41,141 bases of DNA, taken from the NCBI GenBank assembly GCA_029821635.1, contig JALGSW010000072.1, positions 1 to 41,141 of the forward strand, in the 5' to 3' direction. Source of the DNA: Candidatus Zipacnadia bacterium (GTDB lineage Bacteria; Armatimonadota; Zipacnadia; Zipacnadales; UBA5352). Under the pieces are notes generated by a model that saw nothing but the letters and a program-made list of their open reading frames with translations, was not told the DNA's origin and ran no database searches. The position numbers and the translations under genes were made by a program. Of the stretch, positions 33,073-41,141 are shown piece by piece; the first letter of the stretch is position 1, and every line of letters starts with the position of its first letter.

Positions 33073-34190
33073 CACCGTTCGCGTTCATCCTCCACCCGAT
33101 CTCCGCGAAGGACGTTGCACGCAAGTACCGGTTCGCGCGCGTACTGCCCGACCGGGTCGTCGAGGGGATCATCTCTCGCATCCCCGCGCAGGAGATAAGC
33201 AAGATCACGGGCGTTCAGTCGCCGACCGGCGCGCGGACAGAGGGCTGGTTCGTCGGCTGCACGCTCACCACACGGCAGTTCATCAATGGCAAGGAGCGGA
33301 AGGCGCTCGCGAAGGTCATCGAGTCGGCGCGGCTTGCGCAGGAGCTGGGCGCGAAAATCGTCGGCCTGGGCGCATTCACCGCGGTCGTGGGCGATGGCGG
33401 CCAGGAAGTTGCCGACGCGCTCGACATTGGCGTGACCACCGGCAACAGCTACACGGTCGCGACGGCCGTCGAGGGCGCGCTGCGGGGCGCGGAAGTGATG
33501 GGCATCGAGCCCGCCGGAGAGACCGCGGCGATCCTCGGCGCCACCGGCTCGATCGGACGCATCTGCGCGCACCTGCTGGCAGACCACGTGGAGCGCATCG
33601 TGCTGATCGGCAGGCGCAAGGAAGCCCTGCAGGAGGTCGCGCGGGAGCTGGTGGATGCCCCCGCGCAGGTGGAGATCTCCCTGAGCCCCGGCGAGTCGCT
33701 GCCGCAGGCGCATCTCGTGGTGGCCGTGACGAGCGCACTCGACGCGATCATCGAGCCGGAGATGCTTCGCCCCGGCGCGGTCGTCTGCGACGTGGCGCGC
33801 CCGAGGGACGTCTCGGCGCGCGTCGCCGAGCAGCGCGACGACGTGCTCGTCATCGAGGGCGGCGCGGTCGTTGTGCCCGGCGAGGCGGTGGACTTCCACT
33901 TCAACTTCGGCTTCCCCGCGAAGACCGCCTACGCGTGCATGGCGGAGACGATGATCCTCGCGCTGGAGGGCCGGACCGAGGACTACTCGCTGGGCAAGCG
34001 GCTGAGCCTCGAGCGCGTGCGGGAGATCTCCGGCCTCGCGGCCAAGCACGGCTTCCGCCTGGCGGGCTTCCGCAGCTTCGAGCGGACGGTGACCGACGAG
34101 ACCATTGACCGAATCCGGACGCGCGCGATCGAGCACGGCGCATCGCTCGGCGACCCGCGGCCGATCGACGGAAGGGTGCAGAGCGGATGA
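33069..34190 (+). CDS. Long-chain acyl-ACP reductase (AAR)-like Rossmann oxidoreductase
   Basis: 'ALAKVIESARLAQELGAKIVGLGAFTAVV', 'TTGNSYTVATAVEGALRGAEVMGIEPAGETAAILGATGSIGRICAHLL', 'LPQAHLVVAVTSA', 'YACMAETMILALEGRTEDYSLGKRLSLERVREISGLAAKHGF' follow cyanobacterial AAR throughout. GTGA overlap with previous gene. Confidence 0.85.
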   Translation: MTPFAFILHPISAKDVARKYRFARVLPDRVVEGIISRIPAQEISKITGVQSPTGARTEGWFVGCTLTTRQFINGKERKALAKVIESARLAQELGAKIVGLGAFTAVVGDGGQEVADALDIGVTTGNSYTVATAVEGALRGAEVMGIEPAGETAAILGATGSIGRICAHLLADHVERIVLIGRRKEALQEVARELVDAPAQVEISLSPGESLPQAHLVVAVTSALDAIIEPEMLRPGAVVCDVARPRDVSARVAEQRDDVLVIEGGAVVVPGEAVDFHFNFGFPAKTAYACMAETMILALEGRTEDYSLGKRLSLERVREISGLAAKHGFRLAGFRSFERTVTDETIDRIRTRAIEHGASLGDPRPIDGRVQSG

Positions 34191-35683
34191 GCGATCAGAC
34201 CGATCAGCGGACGGTGAGGCTGAACAAACTCCAGGCGTTGTGTGAGCGTGGGGACGATCCGTTCGCGCGGACAGGCTACGAGCGCACGCACAGCATGGGC
34301 GAGCTGACCGAGCGGTTCGAGGAGCTGGATGGACAGAGCGTGGCGATCGCCGGGCGGCTGACCGCGCTGCGCGAGCACGGGAAGTCGGCGTTCGCCGACC
34401 TCGCGGACGTGACCGGCGAGGTGCAGCTCTTCATGCGGCAGAACAACCTCGGCGAGGACGGGCTCAAGGCCTTCGTGGACCTCGACCTCGGAGACATCAT
34501 CGGCGTGACCGGCACGCTCATGCGCACGCGCAGCGGCGAGGTGAGCGTCGAGGGCATGGAGGTCACGCTGCTCGCCAAGGCGCTGCGGCCGCTGCCGGAG
34601 AAGTTCCACGGCCTCAAGGACCCCGAGCTGCGCTACCGCCGGCGCTACGTTGACCTGATCGTCAACCCGGACTCGCGCCGGATGCTGGAGGCCCGCTCGC
34701 GGATGATCTCGCGCCTGCGCCGCACGCTGGAGGCGCGGGGCTTCATGGAGTTCCAGACGCCGATCCTCCAGCCCATCTACGGCGGCGCGAACGCGCGGCC
34801 CTTCACCACGCATCACAACGCGCTGGACATGACGCTCTACATGCGCATCGCGCCCGAGCTCTACCTCAAGCGCCTGCTGGTGGGCGGCTTCGAGCAGGTC
34901 TACGAGCTGGGGCAGTGCTTCCGTAACGAGGGCGTGGACGCGCGGCACAACCCGGAGTTCATGCTGCTGGAGGCCTACCAGGCCTACGGTGACTGGGAGG
35001 ACATGATGGAGCTGATGGAGGCCATCGTGTTCGAGGCCGCCGATGAGGTCTGCGGCGGGCCGATGCTGAGCTACCGCGGCCATGAGATCGACGTGACGCC
35101 GCCCTTCCGGCGGTTGAAGCTGCTCGACGCGGTGGCCGAGGCGACGGGCGTGGACTTCGCCTCGCTCGCGACCGACGAGGAGGCGCGTGCGGCGTGCTCC
35201 GAGCTGGACCTCGGCAACACCGAGGCCGACTCGTGGGGTGGGCTGCTGGAGAAGTGCTTCGATCGCTACGTGCAGCCCGAGCTGATCCAGCCGACCTTCG
35301 TGACGGAGTATCCCACGCGCATCTCGCCGCTGGCGAAGGCGATGCCCGACCGGCCCGACACGACCTTCCGCTTCGAGCTGTTCATCGGCACGGAGGAGTG
35401 CGGGAACGCGTTCAGCGAGCTGAACGATCCGCTTGACCAGCGCGCGCGCTTCGAACAGCAGGTCGCTGCGAAGGCCGCGGGCGACGAGGAGGCGCATCCA
35501 CTCGACGAGGACTTCATCGCCGCGCTCGAGTACGGGATGCCGCCCGCGGGCGGGATGGGGATGGGCGTGGGCCGACTCGCGATGCTACTGCTGGACGCGC
35601 CGAACTTCCGCGAGGTGCTGGCCTTCCCGCTGCTCAAGTCGCAGGCGGGCGATGCCGTTGAGGCCGAAGACGACGAGAGCTGA
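34187..35683 (+). CDS. lysS: Lysyl-tRNA synthetase, class II
   Basis: 'RYRRRYVDLIVNPDSRRMLEARSRMISRLRRTLEARGFMEFQTPILQPIYGGANARPFTTHHNALDMTLYMRIAPELYLKRLLVGGFEQVYELGQCFRNEG'. Confidence 0.97.
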   Translation: MSDQTDQRTVRLNKLQALCERGDDPFARTGYERTHSMGELTERFEELDGQSVAIAGRLTALREHGKSAFADLADVTGEVQLFMRQNNLGEDGLKAFVDLDLGDIIGVTGTLMRTRSGEVSVEGMEVTLLAKALRPLPEKFHGLKDPELRYRRRYVDLIVNPDSRRMLEARSRMISRLRRTLEARGFMEFQTPILQPIYGGANARPFTTHHNALDMTLYMRIAPELYLKRLLVGGFEQVYELGQCFRNEGVDARHNPEFMLLEAYQAYGDWEDMMELMEAIVFEAADEVCGGPMLSYRGHEIDVTPPFRRLKLLDAVAEATGVDFASLATDEEARAACSELDLGNTEADSWGGLLEKCFDRYVQPELIQPTFVTEYPTRISPLAKAMPDRPDTTFRFELFIGTEECGNAFSELNDPLDQRARFEQQVAAKAAGDEEAHPLDEDFIAALEYGMPPAGGMGMGVGRLAMLLLDAPNFREVLAFPLLKSQAGDAVEAEDDES

Positions 35684-35713
35684 CGCGCAGCCGCTCAGGT
35701 CGCAGGAGGGACT

Positions 35714-36604
35714 ATGCGCAGCCCAGGCGCCCTGCTCCGCTGCATGAGGCCGTGGCAGTACACGAAGAACCTGCTCGTCTTCGCGGCGCTGATGTTCGCT
35801 CACAAGATGGGCGACCCGTCGGCGGTGCTCACTACCGCCGTGGCGTTCGTGTTCTTCTGCATGGTCTCCAGCGCGATCTACCTGATCAACGACGTGCGCG
35901 ACTGTGAGGAGGACCGCAGGCACCCGGAGAAGTGCAACCGGCCGATCGCCTGCGGTGACCTTTCCCCGCGCGTCGCGCTCGGCGCGGCAGTGGTGCTCGC
36001 CGTCGTAGGGCTGGGCGGTTCCTTCACCGTCAACTTCGCGCTCGGCGCCGTTACGCTCGGCTACTTCGGCCTGCAGATGCTCTACCAGGCGGCCCTCAAG
36101 CGCATGGTGCTGCTCGACGTGTTCGCGATCGCGGGCGGCTTCGTGCTGCGCGCGGTGGCGGGCGCCGAGGCCATCCAGGTGGAGATCTCCCCGTGGCTGC
36201 TGATCTGCACGCTGCTGCTGGCGCTGTTCCTCGGGCTGGCGAAGCGCCGCGGCGAGCTGGAGCTGCTGGCCGAGGACTCCGTTGGCCATCGGGTGACGCT
36301 GGACCGCTACTCGGTGGAGATGCTCGACCAGCTCATCCCCGTGATGGCCGCCTCGACGCTGATGTCGTACTGCCTCTACACGATCTCCGACCGCACCGTC
36401 GCCGAGTTGGGCTCGACGCGGCTGATGTACACGATCCCCTTCGTCATCTACGGGCTCTTCCGCTACGTCTACCTCATCCACCGCCACGGGCACGGTGGCG
36501 CGCCGGACAGGACGCTCCTGCGCGACCGGCCGCTGCTGCTGACCGTGGTCCTCTACGCCATCACCGCTGCCGCCATCATCTACTTCGCCCCGGACGGCGC
36601 CTGA
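35714..36604 (+). CDS. UbiA-superfamily prenyltransferase, decaprenyl-phosphate phosphoribosyltransferase-like
   Basis: 'LLRCMRPWQYTKNLLVFAALMF', 'SSAIYLINDVRDCEEDRRHPEKCNRPIA', 'LLLALFLGLAKRRGEL', multiple TMs. Confidence 0.88.
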   Translation: MRSPGALLRCMRPWQYTKNLLVFAALMFAHKMGDPSAVLTTAVAFVFFCMVSSAIYLINDVRDCEEDRRHPEKCNRPIACGDLSPRVALGAAVVLAVVGLGGSFTVNFALGAVTLGYFGLQMLYQAALKRMVLLDVFAIAGGFVLRAVAGAEAIQVEISPWLLICTLLLALFLGLAKRRGELELLAEDSVGHRVTLDRYSVEMLDQLIPVMAASTLMSYCLYTISDRTVAELGSTRLMYTIPFVIYGLFRYVYLIHRHGHGGAPDRTLLRDRPLLLTVVLYAITAAAIIYFAPDGA

Positions 36605-36733
36605 CGCACGGAGGAGCCCCGCGCCTGCACGGGGAAACCGCCTTTCGCAAGACGCGCGCATTGCATCACAGCTTAGCCTGAGGGGGGGAGAGGGTATACT
36701 GACCTCAACACGTATCAGGGCGGGTGCATAGCG

Positions 36734-38689
36734 TTGGCTGGCGACCCGACTCTCTCTCATCGCCGAGCGGAAATCAGGCAGCGGGGCATCACCACTGCCG
36801 CACTCATAGCCGTCCTCGTGGTGGCGTTCCGCTACGTCTCCCTCACGTCCGGCCTGTTCGGCTTCCCGCTCATCGAGAACTTCGCCTACGACCTCGCGTA
36901 TGACTACGCAGACGCCCAACAGCCGCCCGACCTGCTGATCGTCACGATCGATGACACCTCCCTCCAGCCGCAGCACCAGGGCCGCTGGCCGTGGTCGCGG
37001 CGCACGCACGGCGAGCTCGTCCGCAAGCTCAAGGGCGCGCGCGTGATCGCCTTCGACGTGATCTTCTCCGAGCCCGAAGCGCCGGGGCCCACGGATTCGC
37101 TGGAGGCCCCGGACATGGCCTTCGCTCGCGCGATTCGCGAGGCGGGGAACGTGGTGCTTGCGGCGCACCGGGCGGTGGAGATGGAGTACCGCCGGGATCG
37201 GGCGGAGGTCGCGTGGGGCTACGACAAGCCCGCCGCCCTCGCACCGCTGCCGATCGTGCAGGCGGAGAACCTGATGCCGCCGACCTCACCGCTGGCAGAG
37301 GCCGCGGCGGCGATCGGCTACGTGGACATCGCGCCCGATGCCGACGGCGTCTTCCGGCGCGTGGAGCCGCTGCGGCTGGGCAGCGACGGGGCCGTCTACC
37401 CGCACTTCGCCACGGCCATCGCGCAGCTTGCGTCGGGCGTGCCGGGCGAGCAGATCGCGGCGAGTACCGCGGTGGGTTCGATCGCCACGGGTGGCCCGGC
37501 CTGTCCGCTCGATGGCGACGCGCGGATGCTGATCGACTACTGCGGACCGACCGGCACCATCGACCGCGTCTCGGTGTGGGAGGTGCTGGAGGGGCGCGTC
37601 GATCCCTCGCGCCTCGCCGACCGCATCGTCCTCATCGGCGCGAGTGCGCCGGGCCTCTACGACCTCCGCCCCTCGCCCTACCGCTCGACCAATCGCGAGT
37701 TCCTGGGCGTGGAGACGAACGCGAACATCGTCAACAGCCTGCTGCACAGCGGCGCGCGCGCCCCGGCGACGAAGAGCCTCCTCTGGGCGCTCTTCGCGCT
37801 GCTCCTCGGCCTCACAGTCGGTTGGCTGGCGTGGAGCAGCGGGGAGACGCTCGGGCCGCTGCTGGCCGCGCTGATGGTGGTGGCGGTGGCGCTGCCATCG
37901 TTCTTCTTCGCCTTCGCGTTCATGCGCAGCGTGATCGCCTACGGCGCGGTTCTGCTTGCCGCGGTCATTCCGCTTGCGGTCGCCATCCCCCAGCGCCTCG
38001 GGCGCGACAAGCGCCTCATCCGCGGGCAGTTCTCCGCGTACGTCTCGCCTGAAGTCCTCCGGCAGCTCACCGAGGAGCCGGAGTTGGTGGCCGAGGGGAC
38101 GCGGCGCGACGTAACGCTGCTGTTTGCCGACGTGCGCGGCTCCACGTCGCTCTCCGAGCGGATCGAGCCGGAGGTGTGGGTGGCGCAGCTCAATGAGTAC
38201 CTCTCGCAGATGAGTGACGCGGTCTTCGAGCAGGACGGCTACCTCGACAAGTTCATGGGCGACGGGATCATGGCGCTGTGGAACGGATTCGGCAACCAGC
38301 CCGACCACGCGGAGCTTGCGCTGAATACCTCGCGGGAGATGCTGCGCCGGCTCGAGGTGCTGAACCGCTTCTGGGCGCAGCACGAGCAGCGCACGCCCTT
38401 CCGCATCGGGATCGCGATCCACTCGGGCGAGGCGATTGTGGGGAACGTGGGCAGCGAGCAGCGGATGCAGTACACCGCGATCGGCGACAGCGTCAACACC
38501 GCCTCGCGCATCGAGGGGATGACCAAGCTGCACGGGCGGCAGTTCCTCGCGAGCGAGACGGCAGCCGCGCGCATCTCGCCGGAGGTCGCGGAGCTGGTGG
38601 AGATTGGCGAGGCCGAGGTGCGCGGCCGGGAGGCGACGATCACGATCCTCGGCTTCGCCGACGAGGAGCCGGTGGAGGTGGAGGAGTAG
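36734..38689 (+). CDS. CHASE2 sensor domain protein with class III adenylate/guanylate cyclase domain
   Basis: N-terminal 'LLIVTIDDTSLQPQHQGRWPWSRRTHGELVRKLKGARVIAFDVIFSEPE' (CHASE2), TM block, 'VTLLFADVRGSTSLSERIEPEVWVAQLNEYLSQMSDAVFEQDGYLDKFMGDGIMALW' (cyclase). TTG start. Confidence 0.93.
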   Translation: MAGDPTLSHRRAEIRQRGITTAALIAVLVVAFRYVSLTSGLFGFPLIENFAYDLAYDYADAQQPPDLLIVTIDDTSLQPQHQGRWPWSRRTHGELVRKLKGARVIAFDVIFSEPEAPGPTDSLEAPDMAFARAIREAGNVVLAAHRAVEMEYRRDRAEVAWGYDKPAALAPLPIVQAENLMPPTSPLAEAAAAIGYVDIAPDADGVFRRVEPLRLGSDGAVYPHFATAIAQLASGVPGEQIAASTAVGSIATGGPACPLDGDARMLIDYCGPTGTIDRVSVWEVLEGRVDPSRLADRIVLIGASAPGLYDLRPSPYRSTNREFLGVETNANIVNSLLHSGARAPATKSLLWALFALLLGLTVGWLAWSSGETLGPLLAALMVVAVALPSFFFAFAFMRSVIAYGAVLLAAVIPLAVAIPQRLGRDKRLIRGQFSAYVSPEVLRQLTEEPELVAEGTRRDVTLLFADVRGSTSLSERIEPEVWVAQLNEYLSQMSDAVFEQDGYLDKFMGDGIMALWNGFGNQPDHAELALNTSREMLRRLEVLNRFWAQHEQRTPFRIGIAIHSGEAIVGNVGSEQRMQYTAIGDSVNTASRIEGMTKLHGRQFLASETAAARISPEVAELVEIGEAEVRGREATITILGFADEEPVEVEE

Positions 38690-38727
38690 GGGGCAGCGCC
38701 GGAACGACAGTGTGGGAGTGAGCGATC

Positions 38728-39909
38728 ATGCTACCGTTCTTCAAGAAGAAAGAGCAGCCGAAGACGGACGCGGAGATGCTTGCGCAGGCCTTCGAGGAGG
38801 TCGACAGCCAGCAGAAGCGCCGCGACACGCGCAAGAAGCGCAGCGTGCTGTGGCGCAAGTACGCCGACCCGCGCATCCTCATCGTGGTCGGCATAGTCGC
38901 GATTGTGTTCATCGCTGACGGCGTCCGGCGGGAGAACATGGAGTTCTACGCCACTGTGTCGGAGCTCACCGGCGTCGGCGCGGTGATGCTCTCGGCGAGC
39001 GAAGCGCAGGAGCCGCTGGCGCTGGAGCAGCGTATCGCCGACGGCGGCGCGGTCACGACCGGCACGAACTGCTTCGTCTCGCTGGACTTCCCCGACGGCA
39101 GCGTCGTGACGCTCGGCCCGTCCTCGCAGCTTGTGGTCGAGTTGCTGGAGTACAACCGCGGCGGGATGTGGCGGGGTAGAGCGTTCACGCTGAACGCCGG
39201 ACACATGTGGGCGCGGGTGTCGGAGAAGTTTGGGCAACAATCGCGCTGCAAGGTACACACACCTTCATCGGTGGCGGCGGTTCGCGGCACGCGCTTCTAC
39301 ATGTTCTACGACCCCAACCGCTCGGAGACGACCGTCTCGTGCAATGACGGCGTGGTGGCCGTGGACGGCTTCCGAGGCAGAAGCGCGACGGTTGCGGGTG
39401 GCGGCGCCACCTCCGTCGCGTATGGCGCGGAGCCCAGTGGCGTGGGCGCGATGGACAATCAAACGCGGCAGAGCTTCGCGCAGCCGGCGATGAACCAGGA
39501 GATCGAGCCGGATTCGTGGATGAAGCGCACAACGATGAAGCTCACGAGCATCCTCGACCTCCCGCTGTCGATCCTCGGCATCGGCAAGTCGAGCTGGGCG
39601 GTCGGCGCGGCGGATTTCGCCCGCAAGAACGCGGCGATCGAGGCAATGCGGAAGATCAACAACGGCATTGTGGGGTACTCGACCTATCCGGAGTTCGTCG
39701 ATCCGTATACGCTGCGTGAGCTGGACTTCGAGCCAGACGAGGCGCTCCAGATCCTGAAGAACTTTGACGGTCGCTCACTGGTGAAGTACCAACGCTCGGG
39801 GCAGGGCTTTGTGATGTATGCACGCGCCCGGGACAACGCGCGCTCACCGATCATGCTGACGGCCATGGGGCCGGAGTGGATCACTGAGGATGAGATGCCC
39901 GGCCTTTAG
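38728..39909 (+). CDS. FecR-domain membrane protein
   Basis: TM 'ILIVVGIVAIVFIADGV', then 'GAVTTGTNCFVSLDFPDGSVVTLGPSSQLVVELL...FTLNAGHMWARV...VHTPSSVAAVRGTRFYMF'. Confidence 0.9.
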   Translation: MLPFFKKKEQPKTDAEMLAQAFEEVDSQQKRRDTRKKRSVLWRKYADPRILIVVGIVAIVFIADGVRRENMEFYATVSELTGVGAVMLSASEAQEPLALEQRIADGGAVTTGTNCFVSLDFPDGSVVTLGPSSQLVVELLEYNRGGMWRGRAFTLNAGHMWARVSEKFGQQSRCKVHTPSSVAAVRGTRFYMFYDPNRSETTVSCNDGVVAVDGFRGRSATVAGGGATSVAYGAEPSGVGAMDNQTRQSFAQPAMNQEIEPDSWMKRTTMKLTSILDLPLSILGIGKSSWAVGAADFARKNAAIEAMRKINNGIVGYSTYPEFVDPYTLRELDFEPDEALQILKNFDGRSLVKYQRSGQGFVMYARARDNARSPIMLTAMGPEWITEDEMPGL

Positions 39910-39928
39910 ACGTCGGGGAAGGGTGGAA

Positions 39929-40012
39929 AGTGAAGAGGGAATAGGGAACGGCGACCGCAACGACTACCGGCATACGGCGCGTCGCGGGTCGTTCCCCTTT
40001 GCACTCTTCACC
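39929..40012. repeat. Imperfect inverted repeat downstream of FecR gene
   Basis: gtgaagagggaatagggaacggcgaccgc and gcgggtcgttcccctttgcactcttcac are imperfect reverse complements. Confidence 0.6.
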
Positions 40013-40040
40013 CGCCACTGTTCCCTGCGGTTAAAGACGT

Positions 40041-40073
40041 GAGGGGCGCGAGCCGGGAAGTCTCGCGCCCCTC
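40041..40073. terminator. Perfect 12-bp GC stem-loop, candidate (possibly bidirectional) terminator
   Basis: gaggggcgcgag (40041-40052) / ctcgcgcccctc (40062-40073), 9-nt loop; weak T-richness on the minus-strand side (acgtcttta). Confidence 0.5.
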
Positions 40074-40075
40074 AA

Positions 40076-40225
40076 TCAGGACGGTAGCGTTGCGCGGCGC
40101 TGAAGCAGTGCGCTGAAGCGCCTCGCGCGTTTGTCGCGGTCGTCCTCGTAGCGGCGGGGCCCTCGGAGGAGTTGCTCCTCGTTGGTGTCGCCCCCCGCCG
40201 CCGCTCTCGGCCACCTTCGCCGGTG
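40076..40225 (-). CDS. Possible small basic hypothetical protein (start unclear)
   Basis: Minus-strand frame ...GGDTNEEQLLRGPRRYEDDRDKRARRFSALLQRRATLPS* has coding-like GC3; stop lies next to the 40041-40073 stem-loop. 5' end ambiguous around a G-run. Confidence 0.3.
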   Translation of the reverse strand, partial: HRRRWPRAAAGGDTNEEQLLRGPRRYEDDRDKRARRFSALLQRRATLPS

Positions 40226-40509
40226 AACTATGGCCGACGGACCCCAAAGGTGGCCTGAGATCGATGGATGGTCCGAAGACCATGCAAATCCTCTATCTCC
40301 GTGCCGGTGAAGTCCCGCGGGAGCGGCGTGCATCCGGGGACTGGTCCGTCGGGCCTACATTCAGGGAATCGGGCTGTGCGGGGTCGAACTTGAGGCCGCG
40401 CCGAACCGTTGGCCAAGCTGTTACACGAAGGTCCCATCTCCCCGTGCCGGAAGTTACCTTCCGCCGCCTGCTCTCAACGCGCGATGCCTGTGCCTGGAGG
40501 CGTATTACC

Positions 40510-41141
40510 ATGCGTTTGATGCTGATCGTTTGTGCAACCACACTGTCATCGCTCGCACTCGCCGCCCCCGCTCTCACCGAGCGTCCGCTGCTGCTCTCCG
40601 AGAGCTTCGAGGGCCCTCTTGACGGCTGGAAGCTGCAGCTCAACCGGGGTGCGGAGGCCACGATGACCACGGTCGCCGATGGCGTCCTCGGATCGCAGTG
40701 TCTGCAGGTGACGCCCACGCGCCTGAACGCGCCCGATGATCGGCAGATCACCTCGAACGTGCACCTGCGCTACGAGACGATCCCGCTGAAGGCCGACACG
40801 CCCTACCGGCTGTCGGTCTGGGTGCGGGCGGCGGCGGAGAAGCTGATCACGATCAAGGTGCGCCGCCGCGACGTCGAGGAGTCGGTCTCCAGCAGGCCGG
40901 TCGCGGTCGGCACGTCATGGCGGCGCGCGACCTTCGACTTCACGCTGCCGATCGACTACCCCGACGGCACTCCACAGCTCCTGCTCGCGGGCGACCTCAC
41001 TCCCGTGGTCTTCGACGCCTGTACGCTCAGCGAGCTGGACGACGCGTCGCTCGCGCCCGCCGATCTCCTGCGGCTCAACGAGGAGCTGACCGGCCCGTCG
41101 GCGGCGCTCGTGCGCTTCGCCAGCGACTTCGACGACGAGGC
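40510..41141 (+). CDS. Secreted protein with carbohydrate-binding-like N-terminal domain, 3'-truncated at window edge
   Basis: MRLMLIVCATTLSSLALAAPALTERPLLLSESFEGPLDGWKLQLNRGAEATMTTVADGVLGSQCLQV...RYETIPLKADTPYRLSVWVRAAAEK; signal peptide plus CBM-like beta-sandwich pattern; open to the end of the window. Confidence 0.65.
   Translation, partial: MRLMLIVCATTLSSLALAAPALTERPLLLSESFEGPLDGWKLQLNRGAEATMTTVADGVLGSQCLQVTPTRLNAPDDRQITSNVHLRYETIPLKADTPYRLSVWVRAAAEKLITIKVRRRDVEESVSSRPVAVGTSWRRATFDFTLPIDYPDGTPQLLLAGDLTPVVFDACTLSELDDASLAPADLLRLNEELTGPSAALVRFASDFDDE

Noticed and set aside
33983-35497. 504-aa minus-strand ORF antisense to lysS
   Set aside because: Sense strand is unambiguous lysyl-tRNA synthetase.
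40290-40345. Cobalamin-type riboswitch (ggtgaagtcccgcgggagcgg resembles part of the core)
   Set aside because: The remainder of the conserved core (CCCGCCACTG-like box) is not found; would need an Infernal search.
1-41141. tRNA or rRNA genes
   Set aside because: No rRNA-like sequence or convincing tRNA (T-loop GGTTCGAATCC pattern with acceptor stem) was recognised by eye.

Overview
High-GC bacterial chromosomal window. Presence of kdsB/kdsA/kdsD suggests a Gram-negative-type (diderm) lineage; I cannot fix the taxon from sequence alone. The left edge (about 2-2660) looks like the lysis end of a prophage or phage-like element: a truncated tail-like protein, small membrane proteins, a holin-like protein and an amidase endolysin. 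The rest is mostly housekeeping or conserved genes: GT39-like glycosyltransferase, gatB, a HEPN/MNT pair, FAD oxidoreductase, two paralogous TPR/zinc-ribbon membrane proteins, URO-D-like protein, lipoprotein, DUF1232 protein, GNAT, a PQQ-type beta-propeller protein, two divergent sugar-phosphate isomerase-like proteins, an AmrS-type radical SAM enzyme, AarF/UbiB kinase, maf, mreBCD, kdsB-kdsA-kdsD, metallophosphoesterase, coaX, dusB, a two-gene module with an acyl-ACP-reductase-like protein, lysS, UbiA-type prenyltransferase, CHASE2-cyclase, FecR protein and a truncated secreted protein. The most interesting signals are: (i) the translationally coupled dusB / unknown / AAR-like reductase / lysS block, where the AAR-like protein keeps the Rossmann motif and the putative catalytic Cys; (ii) mosaic intergenic islands built from several hairpin families with conserved outer arms but different, still self-complementary inner arms; (iii) a 53-54 bp promoter-like sequence duplicated around a small antisense gene upstream of gatB; (iv) a paralog whose conserved reading frame appears to begin at ATC; (v) apparent active-site substitutions in CoaX, the MNT and the metallophosphoesterase. 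All calls come from reading the sequence; no database search was run.
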